Origin: Paragonimus westermani
Lineage: Eukaryota; Platyhelminthes; Trematoda; Plagiorchiida; Troglotrematidae
Assembly: GCA_008508345.1 (NCBI GenBank)
Contig: QNGE01000998.1
Span: forward strand, 107,236 to 171,235
DNA length: 64,000 nt
Direction: 5' to 3'
Of this stretch, positions 21,979 through 34,743 are shown in pieces. Numbering within the stretch: the stretch's first letter is position 1; each line of letters begins with the position of its first letter. The notes below the pieces were generated by a model that had not been told where the DNA came from, did no database searches, and worked only from the letters and a program-made list of their open reading frames with translations. Both the position numbers and the translations under genes were made by a program.

Positions 21979-24900
21979 TAAATCCTTTGATTGGACGAAT
22001 GACACTGCTGGCCACACAGTCGACCTTTTTGAGTGGCGTATTAACGAGTGCAATAATTTGTTCCTTCAAACACGAATTGACTGAAATGTCGGATTGCAGG
22101 ACTTTTCGTGACGATGATGACTATGCAGCAGTTTATGGTATCGTTTCACGGGCTTCTCAAAAATGCCAAGCTAACCGGCAGTCACCACATTGGCGCGTCT
22201 GAGTATTTGGCTACCACGCCCAATATGGCTGTCAACTTCTGGTTTCGGTTGTTCGCACAGCATGGTCGTGGTGTGTTCCTATGAGATGAAATATGGTGGT
22301 CAGTTATGGTTTGCTTTCGCACGCACTGAACATGAAGTCTGGTTAGTTCATCTTCATATCTTATTCAGTGACTCACTATGCATCACCGTAGGGACTGGTT
22401 GCGTGCACTCGATTCCGTTGTTTCTTCACATTCGGTGTAATCTCATGCACAAATACGTGTTCTAAGTTATTTGTTAACTCTCTTGGTGTCATTGGTATTG
22501 ACGGCTTTTCGCACTGCTGATGTGTACCAAATTTAGAGAATTAGATGTTTCAATTTAATCAGACTGCACCTTGTAACAGGGAGGCTTAAGTATGATTCTC
22601 TTCGTGTCTGTACGTCGGTCAATTTCAACTGGATGGGTCAGAATTGATCAGTTATTGTTCTTTGTTACTCCACCCGGATTTATGTTCAAAAACCCTTCGT
22701 TCACACCTTGGGATTACTAACACGTACACCCAACCCACGCGATAAGTTGGTCCCCTCGCCAACTCACCACAGTTGACACTGACTTCCTAGAACCTGCCTC
22801 TGGCTTATGGGCATAACCACGACGCAGTCGTATCTGTGTTTCACCCAATCGTCTTGCCCTCGTACTATTTTTGATCAGTAAATTTCCTTACTGTTATATG
22901 ATGTGCTATATGACTGTACCAGCTCAAGATGAGAGTTTATCGAAAACAGTTCTGTTCGCCAAGAGGACAAGAATTGTTTTACGTGAGTTCCTCGGGGATT
23001 TCCAATTATGTTCCATCGTGCACATTTTGCGAACTCCACTACAGTGTGTACTATCTATCAGTTTGCCCCGAGATCCTCCTTAATGTGACTTCACAATGTT
23101 CATAAGAAACAGTCTCAATTTTTATCGGCAATATATTTCAGCTGTGCACATCGTTACTTTTTAGTAAACAGAGGAGCGAAACAGACTTTATCGTGCTGTT
23201 TTGTTCACTCACGTCAGAGTGTTTGTGAGATGTCTGAACTCATTGCCCATCTCAATATTTGAGGATGTGATTATACAGCAAACGAAAATAGCGGATTGCC
23301 TCAACGTTATCTATCATTCAAACAACGTTTTACTCTAGTCCAAATAATTTAACACAAGTGGAATGTCCTGTAGTTTATATGTCAGATTTATTGCCCACTC
23401 AAAAAATAACTTCTAACTGGTGTTGCCAGTTAAGCCCTAGAAGTAAAGCTGCAAAATTCTAAAATTATTTTGGGCATTTCAGCATACATTATGATTTATT
23501 ATATTTTTAAAAAACGACAGTATTTTATTTTTGTTATTCAATTGAGGAAGTCTGACAGTTGTGCTTTTGTTTCGTTGCATTTTGAGGGTTGGATTGTATA
23601 TCAGCGTTATCCAGACCTCAAGCCCTGATAAAATGTTACCTGATCTCCTATAATTTGTAAAAATCACTATTAAATTTTATGGGGTTTCAATGTAGCTGGC
23701 TACTATCAGGAGCTTGTTAGTTAGATTGTGTAACTAAATGTAGCAACCGGTTAGTGAAAACACGAATGGTTGAGTGTGATGAGGGGTACAGGCAGCCGTA
23801 GTGCATCGTTCAAACGGACACTCAGAGTTAATCATAGAATGTTTCCTTAATTTGTCATTGTGCTCCGCTAAAGCATGTTCAGTAGCAAGCTTACAGTGTT
23901 TCAAACGGGGTAATGATCTTCTTGGTCGTACGAGTTGTCTAGGTTCGTGCGTTGTTACAGGAAGGAGAAACATCTTGTGCGTTACTGTCACCGTGTGATC
24001 GATTTATATTTGTAGGGAAAGGTTGACTGGAAACAAACTAAAGGAAACTAGTGAAGCTGCTGGCTGTAGACATAACAGCAACGAACAGTGAAATGACTGA
24101 AACAACGTCCCGTCAGATTTACACATTCAGTGACCTGTGGGACTGATCCATAGAAGAGTAGTTAGGAAAATTGTAGCGCAATTTGTCCCTCACGTAGGTG
24201 CTGATCAATTGAAAGTTTAAAACACTCAAACGATTCAGTCGTAACCACAGATTTTGACAGTGTGCCTCAGTGTAAAACATACCTTAGTTGTGAAGCAGTT
24301 CTTTCTGCAAAAAGATCTCTTATTCTAGAACCCACTTCCAACAACTGACCACTCAGACGTTTATCCTTGTTAATTGAGGGGAGTTGTGTCAAGTTCTGTT
24401 CGTCGCATGATAAGAATTGGAACAATTAGGCATATTCAAAGAAAGTGGTCGGTGTCGTTTCTGAAAACATGTCGCATGAAAAGTAACTAGTGTTGAACTT
24501 GGCAGAGGGTTTCAGAAGGCAGATGGAAAATTCATCACCAAGATTAAGCGCTATTTTAACAAAAAAAATAGAGATCGAGTCAGATGAAAGAGGAACATCT
24601 GTGCTTCCAGCTGTAATTTCTCAGACGAAAGAACAAGGCGTCCTTTGTTCAAAATCGTGTTCACATGGCCATCACATTTACACCTCACTGTTTAAAGAAG
24701 AGAGAGGCGGAATAAGACAAGAAAGACTTCCTCTCACAGGGAATGCGATTATGAATAATCGGCAGGACGAGAGGCTGACCCCATTTTCCAGAACGACGTG
24801 AACGAAGGAATCGTTGATGGCTTAGGTGACGTCATTGCAACATACAGCTGTAGAGGAATTATAGCTCGCTGGCTGTTGAAATGTGTTTGACATTTTGGCT

Positions 24901-26544
24901 GCAACAATTCCGTATTCTATGCCATACGAAACAGGCTTGTGCTGAAAACTTATAGAAAAAGCGGTCATCGCCTTTAGAGCTGGAAATAGTCATCTCCACT
25001 AACAAATTTACAGAAGAAATGGTTTTTGCTAAGCGTCGAGTTGGTGCACTTTTGCTTGTCGCTTCTTTTTCCGATGTTTCTGTATCTGACTTGGTCGTGC
25101 ATCCTGAATAGTATGAGCCACCGAGACTGATGTTGGAAAAAGACCAAACCTCATTTAACGTGTTGTCATTTTAATCGTTATTTTTGCGAATCAACCGTTT
25201 ATACTATCATATGCTGCTACCCATGTGGAAACTGCATAAAAAGAGCTTTATCAGTGTAACTTAATCAAAACTGGAACAGGGAGTTGGAATTTCACATTTT
25301 TAGGTCATTATTTTGTAAACTGGATTAATCTGACTGAAACCTTATTTAGTGAAAACTCGAATGCGCACATCGATTTGGCTCCAGAGGCGTCGCGCTCAAG
25401 ATTACACGTGCGAACACATGAAGTTACACAGTTAATCAGTTCGAAGAACGGCAACTCGGCCTTTACAGTGGCTGAAAGCTGGCGACCAGGAAATACTATG
25501 TGATCGGCGTACGAGGGCGAGTACAATTTGATGTTAGTCTAGAAAGATAAAGCTTGTTAAAATGATCTTCAGGAGTGCCAGTTCGAACCGTCGGTTTTAG
25601 GGAGGAGACATTTCCGGCGATTCGAACAACTTGGTAGTAAGGCGCCTTCCACTGAAGGGCTGCCTCATCAACACTCCATTTTCTGGACATTTTTGATGCC
25701 CTGAATAATGCCGGATACATTTGCGATTTGCAACGACGTAATGTACAAAGTCGGGAATCGAAAATATAACTATCCAAAGCTTCTAAATACACAGGAGGTC
25801 TCACTTACATTAAATTAAACTGTACCCTAGATTTACTGAGGGGCCGCAACATCTCCGGGGCCGGTCCACCTTCGTACATCCCACTGACGTTGACCTCACC
25901 AATGTTGGCAGTAATTTATACCAAGATTATTATGTTACTGGCGAGTAGTGTGATCGTTACGTTAATTTCGAGATATGCGAGAAACATCTGATCATCGCAT
26001 AATTGTCCAAACAATAGGTCTGCACTCCCAGGCCTCGCGTGCAGTCTATCATCTTAGTTAATAATGTGATTAGCGTGCATTTCATTTTTATCATCTCAGA
26101 CTCTGACAAATTTGCTTGGTTTTTCTGTTGGCTTTCGTTCACTCCTGATGAATTATGTTTGAACTTGTTAAATTGCCAACAGCCCGCGATACTACTGATT
26201 TCCTTCATGTGCGTATGGTCCAAGACACAATACCTGAAGATTCACATAGTTATCCTCTTTTCATCTGCTGCATCTAGTTACGACTTTTTGTTGGTATGTC
26301 TCATCTAGATTAATGTCGGATATAACTGATTTACCAATCAAATTGATTTTTAATTTCTTGCCAGTTGTTCTTAACCTGTGAATTTTTAAGAGGTGTACAG
26401 CAAAACAGAAGCACTGATGTGAAAGAACACACTATTTCTTAGGCTAATAAAAGTGCACGAGTTCGATCGGACTATGACACGAGACAAACCACAAAAATCC
26501 TTGGGTTGTTTGTTAACATGTGACATTAAACGCGAACAGTGCAT
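21979..26544. other. 4.5 kb without a supported gene
   Basis: No recognised gene or repeat. Frames that read somewhat like protein but lack splice or family support are plus 21987-22202 (contains TFRDDDDYAAVYGIVSRAS), plus 24490-24801 and minus 25496-25804 (103 codons). None is called. Confidence 0.35.
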
Positions 26545-27058
26545 CACTTACGCATCAGCTTCTGCAGCGTTCGGGTTCATTTCTCTTTGGAACAAACTCA
26601 AGTGCCCCATTAGTGGAGCTACGTTTCAAACACTTCTACGGTTGACACTCAGTCGGAGGTTTGCTATCGATCAGATAGCAAAATGGATGTGGATTTGGCA
26701 CGGTCTTCTGATCATGGAAGACGTAGAGGCGGTCAGACAAATAACAAGATAGAACTTCAAACACGATGTAATCAGACCGTCTAATAGAGTGATCGGCCAC
26801 TGTGATCAAATGAGCACACTTCCTCTATGCGCAGCGATAACTAACGCAGCCCACAGATTGTTAGCACGTTAGGGGTCGGCAGTAGGCCAGCAGAGGTGTC
26901 CACTACGATCATGCATGCGCACGTTAAGCCGGTTCGTAGCACACAATACCGGCTATTTGCATCTGTCGGGTGATTTTCATTCAAGATGAAGATTCAAGAA
27001 ACGTTGCCCACACCCGTGGATACTATTACCTCTTCGTGGTTCTGGTTTTACAACCGAA
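26545..27058 (+). repeat. Left arm of perfect 514-bp inverted repeat
   Basis: Each base from 26545 to 27058 is complementary to the base at 54564 minus its coordinate, with no mismatch or indel found in a line-by-line comparison. The first bases are cacttacgcatcagc. The arm carries no recognised gene; the 99-codon frame at 26453-26752 runs across its start. Confidence 0.95.
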
Positions 27059-27505
27059 TACATAAGGTTACCACATCAAGGTGGCTGGAGTTCAAATCTC
27101 TGCTGTGCTTTGTACTGACTAAACCCTACAGGTTCAAAATTGAAGCCTTTTTAAAAATGTCTAGTTATATTACTCTGCGAATGTACGGTGGTAGAACTGA
27201 CTTAGAAATTTTTGTTTGGGAAGTTGCAGAGGAAATGCGTTAAACAATATTGTATGTCAGTGAACTCACTGCAAACAGTCTTTTAGTTTGCAGACGCTTA
27301 GTCACCAGCTCGTCCAATTTCTCTGAGGAGAGTCGTAGAAACCGTCATTTTGAAGCCAGTGAATCATTTGTGATAAAGGTGCATACACAACTGCTTATCT
27401 AAATGGTAGAGCCACTGGATGACGGGATAGAATGAAGGTATGGGCTGTACATTATTTAGAGTTCCAACTAGCGCAAGCCTGAATGAAAATCATACGACAG
27501 TTGTG
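27059..27505. other. 447-base loop between inverted arms
   Basis: Unique spacer. Near 27090 it holds ggagttcaaatct, resembling the B box of the SINE head. Its last bases (27481-27500, gaatgaaaatcatacgacag) repeat a 20-mer of the right arm (27582-27601) with two differences. Confidence 0.7.
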
Positions 27506-28019
27506 TTCGGTTGTAAAACCAGAACCACGAAGAGGTAATAGTATCCACGGGTGTGGGCAACGTTTCTTGAATCTTCATCTTGAATGAAAATCACCCGACA
27601 GATGCAAATAGCCGGTATTGTGTGCTACGAACCGGCTTAACGTGCGCATGCATGATCGTAGTGGACACCTCTGCTGGCCTACTGCCGACCCCTAACGTGC
27701 TAACAATCTGTGGGCTGCGTTAGTTATCGCTGCGCATAGAGGAAGTGTGCTCATTTGATCACAGTGGCCGATCACTCTATTAGACGGTCTGATTACATCG
27801 TGTTTGAAGTTCTATCTTGTTATTTGTCTGACCGCCTCTACGTCTTCCATGATCAGAAGACCGTGCCAAATCCACATCCATTTTGCTATCTGATCGATAG
27901 CAAACCTCCGACTGAGTGTCAACCGTAGAAGTGTTTGAAACGTAGCTCCACTAATGGGGCACTTGAGTTTGTTCCAAAGAGAAATGAACCCGAACGCTGC
28001 AGAAGCTGATGCGTAAGTG
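27506..28019 (-). repeat. Right arm of perfect 514-bp inverted repeat
   Basis: Exact reverse complement of 26545-27058. Flanking sequences beyond 28019 and before 26545 are unrelated, so the match ends sharply. Confidence 0.95.
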
Positions 28020-28769
28020 GTGAATTTGAGTGGGTGTTACGTCATAGGGTAAGGCTCTTGTCACGGGGTTATGACTGATAATGTTTGGGCTGCCGCTATG
28101 GAAGTTGCGATAACTGAACTGGTTTTCCTTCAGGGAGCAGTGGTTAAAGTTGCGCAACCTGACTGCAGTTTGTTTCACTCGTCATCACCTAGGGCTATTT
28201 GACTGTCTTTATTTGTTTGGTTGCAAACGTAAATAACTGTTGGTCTCTATGCAATGATTGGTGTTAGCAGGATCTGTTACAATAGAACTGTTAACTAATT
28301 TTCTCAATCGCTTCCAGTCTAGATTGGATGATATTCTCTACTCCTTTTTAATAAGCTCTGGATCGTGCTACCCACCTGCTTTGCAGTACAGCAACAATGG
28401 CGTGCAAACGGGCACATGAGCATTGGTTTGATTGCGGTGTGGTAGATTGTCTTTCTAGTCTATGCTTCCTAACCACATTGTATTTAACCAACTCCGTTAG
28501 GTGATCCATTGAATGGTACGCTTGAGCGATGGGTAAGTGCGTCAGTTAGATTAGTCTGCAACAACTTTTCCTTTAAAGGAAAGTTTTATAAGCATCACAT
28601 TCTTTTCAAAACGGAAATTATCCAATGTGAACGTTCACCGATCATATTCGCTGTGATGAATTGCTCCGATTGATTGTTTATCTCGATCTTTTTTGAACTA
28701 TCTTAAACTATTGCTCCACCGTGTTATCCGAACCGATTTTTCCTGCTGTTAGTTTCAAGTTTCCAGCCA
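28020..28769. other. No clear feature between inverted repeat and PLE relic
   Basis: Contains the minus-strand frame ending at 27951 and otherwise no coding signal. The distal part of the minus-strand PLE relic would be expected here but cannot be read; no GIY-YIG core was found. Confidence 0.35.
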
Positions 28770-29410
28770 GATTTTTTCTTTGTTAAATCCGGTTCATTAT
28801 CCCGCCAGTGTTGGTATACAATATACCGACCCAATGATTGCACCATTTCCACGTCTGGTCAGTGTGACATCTAAAAAGGGAATGTATTGTTCGTCATCTC
28901 TCCCAAGCTACAATGCATCAAAAAGCTAATCTGTGGCAGTTAAATTACCACCGGACCATATAACGATAACAATGTCACCATGATATCATATGAAGACTGA
29001 CTGGAGTCGGGATTCTAGTTTGCTCAAGAATACGTCTCCTAGCAATCAACCTAAAGGTTATCCCATTGCTAACCCATGCGACTATCGATACAACTCACCA
29101 ATGAACATGAACTGAACATTCAGTACACACGAGAAAAACAGTTCTTGGGTTTGATTCATTCAATATGAATCTGCTCTCTGTTTTTGTTCTATCTCATTGC
29201 ACACAATGTTAGTTGTCTTCCTCAACGGAACTATGGTGAATGTTGAGGTTAACGTGAGGAATTTCACGAGCTGGTAATATCTCTCACTAAGTGCCATTGA
29301 GACCGTGTATATATAATCTCCGTCATATCGACCCCAGCATTTCCTCTAACCCATAAGTCGCAGGACCTGTCAAGTATAGGCTCGAGTGGAAATTTGTCCG
29401 AATAAAGCTA
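28770..29410 (-). pseudogene. PLE reverse transcriptase relic, minus strand
   Basis: Reading the minus strand downward, changing frames, gives KFPLEPILD near 29400, IVPLRKTTNIVCNEIEQKQ and LFFSCVLNVQFMFIGELYR near 29225-29110, then GDIVIVIWSGG near 28990 and FPFLDVTLTRRGNGAIIGSV with a following Y near 28880-28820. These follow the PLE order: PLRPI, SLFTNVP...V.EI, C..NVQF.FNG..YRQ (before VAMGSPLG), YVDDI, LPFLDVL.TR..NG...SVYRKPT. In the catalytic box YVDD is changed to YHGD, and stops and frameshifts are frequent, so the copy is dead. The plus-strand frame at 29663-29845 is not part of it. Confidence 0.75.
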
Positions 29411-30218
29411 GGGTAGATCTTTCGAGCGTGGGATGGTGAATCTAACCGGTTTCACCTGGTAAAATCGATTTCCTATGACTTGGCCCTGTTAGATTTGTGA
29501 TCAATTTCACATTGGGTTCAAACGTTCTCTGATTAATGGGATCGCCTCATTTTTCCTAATTCAATGACTGTATCTCACGGGCCATATTTGGAGTATCTTG
29601 GCAACTGCGTCGACCTGGATACTATGTGTCACCATACCTTTGAATGTACATAGACGGGAAAGATGGTGAACGCTTTAGTGAAAGTCCCCATCGAACAAGA
29701 ATGTTTGTTCAGTTTCATTTTCGACCGATTTCAATTTACCGTTTTGAAACACAGGAAATCTTTAATCGGGATCAACCGACTTCACTGTTGTCCGATTGAC
29801 GACTCAACGGAAATTTTCGTGCAGCAATTACGAGAAAGTTTTTGATGCGTGAACTCATTCATCCCGTAATCACCCTCCTCCGCTGACCTTTGTGGGCAAT
29901 GCCCCAATTCCTCCCATTGTGTGCTCATACAACCGTTCATTGTTGACAGTCAGTCACTGGAAAGTCACCTTTATGTACTCAAGTTAAATAGACCGAATAA
30001 GGACATCAGCTTCTTTTTGCACAAGCGGTCATGACAGACTTGGATAGAAAATGAGTTGGTAATCTGTTTATTTCCTTTGTCTGTCTTGTTTACAAATCAA
30101 CTTTATTCCCAAAAACGCATACGAGCTAGTAGCATCGCAAGGAACACACACTTTAGCACATCATACTTGAAGTTTATAAGTTGGTTGGTTTTTGAAGCGC
30201 CATTTTTAAAAGTGTCGT
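29411..30218. other. No supported feature
   Basis: A 60-codon plus-strand frame at 29663-29845 starts with ATG but shows no motif. Upstream PLE sequence may extend into this region on the minus strand but is too decayed to read. Confidence 0.3.
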
Positions 30219-30364
30219 ATGCGTTTCAGTAAGGTTGAGTTGTCACACAAAAATCCAACTATAGTTGTTTGTGCTGAATTTATCTCAGATGAATCACCGA
30301 CGAATAGTGATAGTTGTGGGGTCCCTAATTCACCACGCGTTGCTAAGCTTTCCGATGATTTCAG
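30219..30364 (+). CDS. Candidate first coding exon of a small gene
   Basis: Opens with ATG and encodes MRFSKVELSHKNPTIVV, then FISDESPTNSDSC and SPRVAKLSDDF, hydrophilic and Ser-rich. It stops at a good donor, gatttcag/gttagt (intron from 30365), phase 2. A strong acceptor lies at 30583 (cctcactttctttttatag), and the next bases complete the codon and give MVHRSRQ before TAG at 30606-30608. The spliced product would be about 57 residues. The 219-base intron is a multiple of three and has no stop, so the unspliced frame is also open (129 codons). Other acceptors (ttcttcacttcag, tttattttgcag) occur inside. No family recognised. Confidence 0.35.
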
Positions 30365-33300
30365 GTTAGTTTATAGAACACTTCCTACTTACGGCTTACG
30401 TAGTTTACAGTTTTATTTGTTCTTCACTTCAGACACGCGTTTATTTTGCAGCAAACATTGTTTCAGGTGGGGGCACTATTTTTACACTCATCCACTGTTC
30501 TTATCACCCCAGCAATCCAACAAATCTTTAAAAAAAATTGTTACACCTCATCATACGTTCAATTCCTCACTTTCTTTTTATAGAATGGTTCATCGCAGCA
30601 GACAATAGCCAACGTAACCTTACTGACCTTCCAAGACTTTAATCTTACTTGTAAACTGGTGTCAACACATTGTCAGCATCATAACATCGTTTGACTTTTG
30701 CGGGCCAGCCAACTTGGCAATTTTGTATCTCCAAACCATACGTGAGCAACACTGTGTACGCCTCGGATTCAACGTCGTCATGGTATAAACTAGTAACATC
30801 TCCATCGAAACCAATCAACCCTAGGCCTCTGGAATATCACATCTCAAGTCACTGACCTTTAATTTATGGTTCAGACAGTCCTGTGAATGCGGTAATGCAT
30901 CCACCATCGGTTTTTCACCAAGGTGCAATCAGCACACAAAACAGAATGAGTGATTATATCTTTCACTGTAGGCTACGAGCATAGCATCAAACACAGTAGA
31001 TCTCAACTGACATCAGACTCTTCTACGCAATAAGTATTAACTACCACCGGAACTGCATGGAAAACTGGAATTGCACTAACAGTTTCGTTGCATGGTCATT
31101 ACAATGTGTTCATCGGTGCACAAATATAACGAGTCTTGTCAGTTCACTTGTTTTTGCATTAATACTCAAAAAGTTCTGTTGGTTCTCAAAAGGGTGGATT
31201 GCACAGATTCAAAAGTAGTTTGCTCACTTTGCTTGCATGTCACAAGCATCTCAAAGCCAACGGGTTTGTTACTGGAATTGTTGGACTGGTGGCGTCATTG
31301 ATATCGAGCAACCAGCTTTGTCTTCCTTTTTGAGTAGCGTTTGCTTCATTGTCTGAGTGTAAATATATTTGTAGACGTTTTGTAATATTCCTAGGTGTGC
31401 AACTACATGGTGTTTCAGGAATTTGACCTTTACTCAATCAGCATAGAGGGTCTCATGCACGCAGACCGGATTTTACTCTTTACGTCAAATTCTCACACTC
31501 ACTGACTTCACATCGTAGTCGCAGCCTATATACGTCTTTTGTGCCCTATGAGGTTTTATCGTTTCCACGTGATTGGATTTTGAGAGTTAGCATGTGTCAC
31601 ACATGCAAGATGACTCACAGAACTCCATGTTCATGTGGGTGCCTAAGCGTTTGTGAATTTGGATTCACTGTTTATGGATTGATAAATATGAGTTCGCGCT
31701 CGTATCACGTACCTAAGGTCAGAGGGGACTGAGCTAAATATAAAAGCATTAGTTAGACGTTAAAAGCTTGTTTGAATGTAGTTGGCACTAAACCATTCAG
31801 AATGTAGTAGATATAAACTACATTGCACGATATCACAGAGATACTGACTCTTCAGAGGTATTGTTCGAAAGGAGGTTCATTCTACAACACCGCTATCGAT
31901 ACACTAGATCAGCATTCTAGAAAGACCACGAGGCAAACTTCCTAATTTATGGTCTAGGTGGCAATAACATCAGCCAAACCACCACAGACCTCTTACGATC
32001 ACTCTCAAGTGAAAAGTCCACGATAAGTTTTGACAGATAAGTAATCTAAACGAGAGTCTGAAACTTCGTGTTACCGGCGAAACGCCACAAGCGCTCTACC
32101 GAATTCGTAGCTCAGTTGCATTCGGGTGTATTTTTCCTGTTGTTGATTAGCGTCCATCTGAAGATAATATTTTTCGCAACCGGATCTCTTTTATTTTTCG
32201 TAATATATTGACATTTATCCTAAATAACCACCTATCTCGGGGGGCCATTCCGTTCACTAGTTACTCATGTTTACTCGCTCCTACTCTCCTGTTGAGCCTC
32301 TGGAGTATCTTAATAAAGTAAAGTCCTTTATTTGTTGTTAGTGCAAGTCACTCTGATAGCCTCTTACCTCTTTTTTTTTGTACAGAAACATGAAAACAAC
32401 ATGACACCCCTATTTTTAATCTATATGACATGCTTGCGATAGCCAAAAGTCGACATACTTAGTAACAGAATAGATCACGTATTCTATACAAGAAGAAATA
32501 GATTAATTGTAGAATAGCTGTTCAAAAGGATACAAAGATTAATGATGAATGAAAAATAACTTGAAAATAGTCTAACCTTCTTTCACAAATATCTAACTAA
32601 TCATAAACCTGCCTCATTAAAATTCGCAAAATTTTACAGGATGATTGCTCAGTTCTTATGTGTGTAAGCGTTTGAAACAGATCAGACTAGGATTGGTAAT
32701 TACATTCCCGCAAACTATTTATTAACAATGTTAGACATAGGACTAGCTTTCCTCGGCTGTTACGCTGGCTTTTCTGACGGGCTTTAATCGATCAGTAATT
32801 AGTGATCAGCTAAGAGACACATGCTCGTTTCTTCACATCAACCTAAAGCGACAGAGTGACTGCAGCCTATGGGAAAAGTAAATACAAGACCTAAAGAGAA
32901 TAATCCACATATTTTCCTATGTTTTGAGTATTCATCGTCAAGTGGTTCAGGCGCCTAACGTTAAGCCCAGAAGTCTTCAACACACTTTCCGAGCTCACTT
33001 CCTTGTTGTGTATGGGTCTGGCAAGGTCCAACTATCTCAAACCACCATATCTTTTTTGGCCTCTTCCAATAACGCGAATCCATTTCAGTGAAATTACTAG
33101 GGCTACTTTCTTCAATGATTATTTTTGACAGTATGGGTAGTGAAATTGTACAAAGTGGATGTTCGAATTAGACAGCAGAAAATATGCGCATCATAGAGCA
33201 CATTGCACTTGAAGCAGAACTAACATGACAAGCATGTAAATTTCAAACCAAATTTAAATTTGAAAATTTTTCACTCGATATTACTTCACAGTAATGCTTG

Positions 33301-33890
33301 TAACATTTCAGACAAAATAATCCCTATGTATAATCACCATCGCTCCCTAGCAATGAAAAAAAGGACGTCATATTTAACTTATCTTCTTTGTTGTCCGCAC
33401 CATAGAAACTATTTCGAATTCGTTTTTATATCACGCTAAGGCCCTGTATATTCATGAACAGTACAGAGTTTCCTACTATACTTCAGCACCTTCTCGCCCT
33501 CGACTAACGTTTCCACCTGGTTGCCATATTTCACCATGCACACTGCGTTTGTTCCTGTTGTGCAATGGTTGGGCGGAGCGAGCACACCAAGCATGGTACG
33601 TCGATACGCTCTTCTAGTATGTGTTCACACATATTCTAGTGTGCCCTGACCCTTAAGAAACCTATCTGACTATCACCAGAAAAAGCCATTGGTGAATAGA
33701 TGTCAGAGCGGGCCAAACGGTGTGGTTGTGTTTGCCGAAGTGCAAGCTAGGCTCAATGCGGTCCTTATAACCATCGCTGTGTGGATGGCCGCTTGTTAAC
33801 CGTAACAAAAATAGCTAGTGTTCGATAGCCATGGATCAAATGAGAGTGGTCTCGGGCTAAACTACAATAAAAATGAACATCTTAAATCAG
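30365..33890. other. Mostly empty 3.5 kb after the candidate exon
   Basis: Includes the candidate terminal exon at 30584-30608 described above. Short frames at 31092-31301 and 31541-31732 (plus strand) have no motif. The stretch from 31750 to 33860 is AT-rich and has no open frame of note. Confidence 0.35.
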
Positions 33891-34223
33891 GAATGCCACG
33901 CTTGACACCAACTACAACAAAGGAAATGTTTCTGTCGTTACCACTGAGGTCATAATTTGCGATCCGCATTTGAATAAACATGAAGAACGTAGTTTTCGTG
34001 TTACAATAACTCTTGGGTTTCTGGTTACCAATCGAATGATAAACATCGGAACGGAACCAAAACAATCACCCGAAGAACTGCCGGAAATCAGAACGTTGCC
34101 TACCAGATTTTCACTATCCAGCCCTTTTATCCACAAGCAATTCTCCGAGGTTACCAAGATCTCTCCCAAGTATGCTTTTCTAAGTATGCCGAGGGCACCT
34201 TACATGGAATCTGGAGTGAATGT
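33891..34223 (+). CDS. Candidate internal exon, unknown protein
   Basis: The plus frame reads NVSVVTTEVIICDPHLNK, then SFRVTITLGFLVTNRMINIG, then a Pro/Ser-rich part ending RAPYMESGVNV. A possible acceptor is atcttaaatcag before 33891 (weak tract), and a donor gt/gtacgt lies at 34224. The balanced composition is more protein-like than most frames in the window. Minus-strand frames (33862-34065, 33912-34169) overlap it and are judged shadows. No family recognised. Confidence 0.28.
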
Positions 34224-34708
34224 GTACGTTTGTTAGTGCACATTTTAGGGTTCTAAAATTGTCGTCTGCTTAGGGTTCACGTACTCAGTGCTTACTCGAA
34301 CTCAAGCCCAGGACGTTCAGTTCTGTTTGAAAATGTTTGTTTGACAACATGCATGACAAACGGATTGCTGTGCGGATAGGTGATCAGTCTGTTCATCCCT
34401 TATCCCGAAATATTTATTCCGTCTCCTTGTTATTTTAGTTTCGGTACACTTGAAATTGAAAATTCGATACTGTTCTTCATTTGCCCACCCATACAACGAC
34501 CGTCTGGCGATCCCTTAATTTCTCTCAATTAACCACCGGATTTAACTTTTTACAGACGGGAGCTCAATCTTTGGCCAGATGTTTGATGTCAGCAATAACC
34601 TCCTGCAGCCAGCACATCTGTCTCGTGAGAGATTTCATTTTTGGTTTAGATGAACTGATCACCAGTTATTAAAACTCACGCATTCTGTTAGTCTTCAACT
34701 ATACTTAT

Positions 34709-34743
34709 ACTCGAGTTTCGCCCTCGTTAGAAGTCAGTAGCTG
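34709..34743 (-). repeat. Diverged SINE fragment
   Basis: The sequence actcgagtttcgccctcgtt followed by agaagtcagtag resembles the reverse complement of the SINE body (actcgagtttcgctctcatt, then agagctcgtcagtag), with scattered differences. It is only about 35 bases long, so an old, eroded copy is likely but not certain. Confidence 0.4.
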
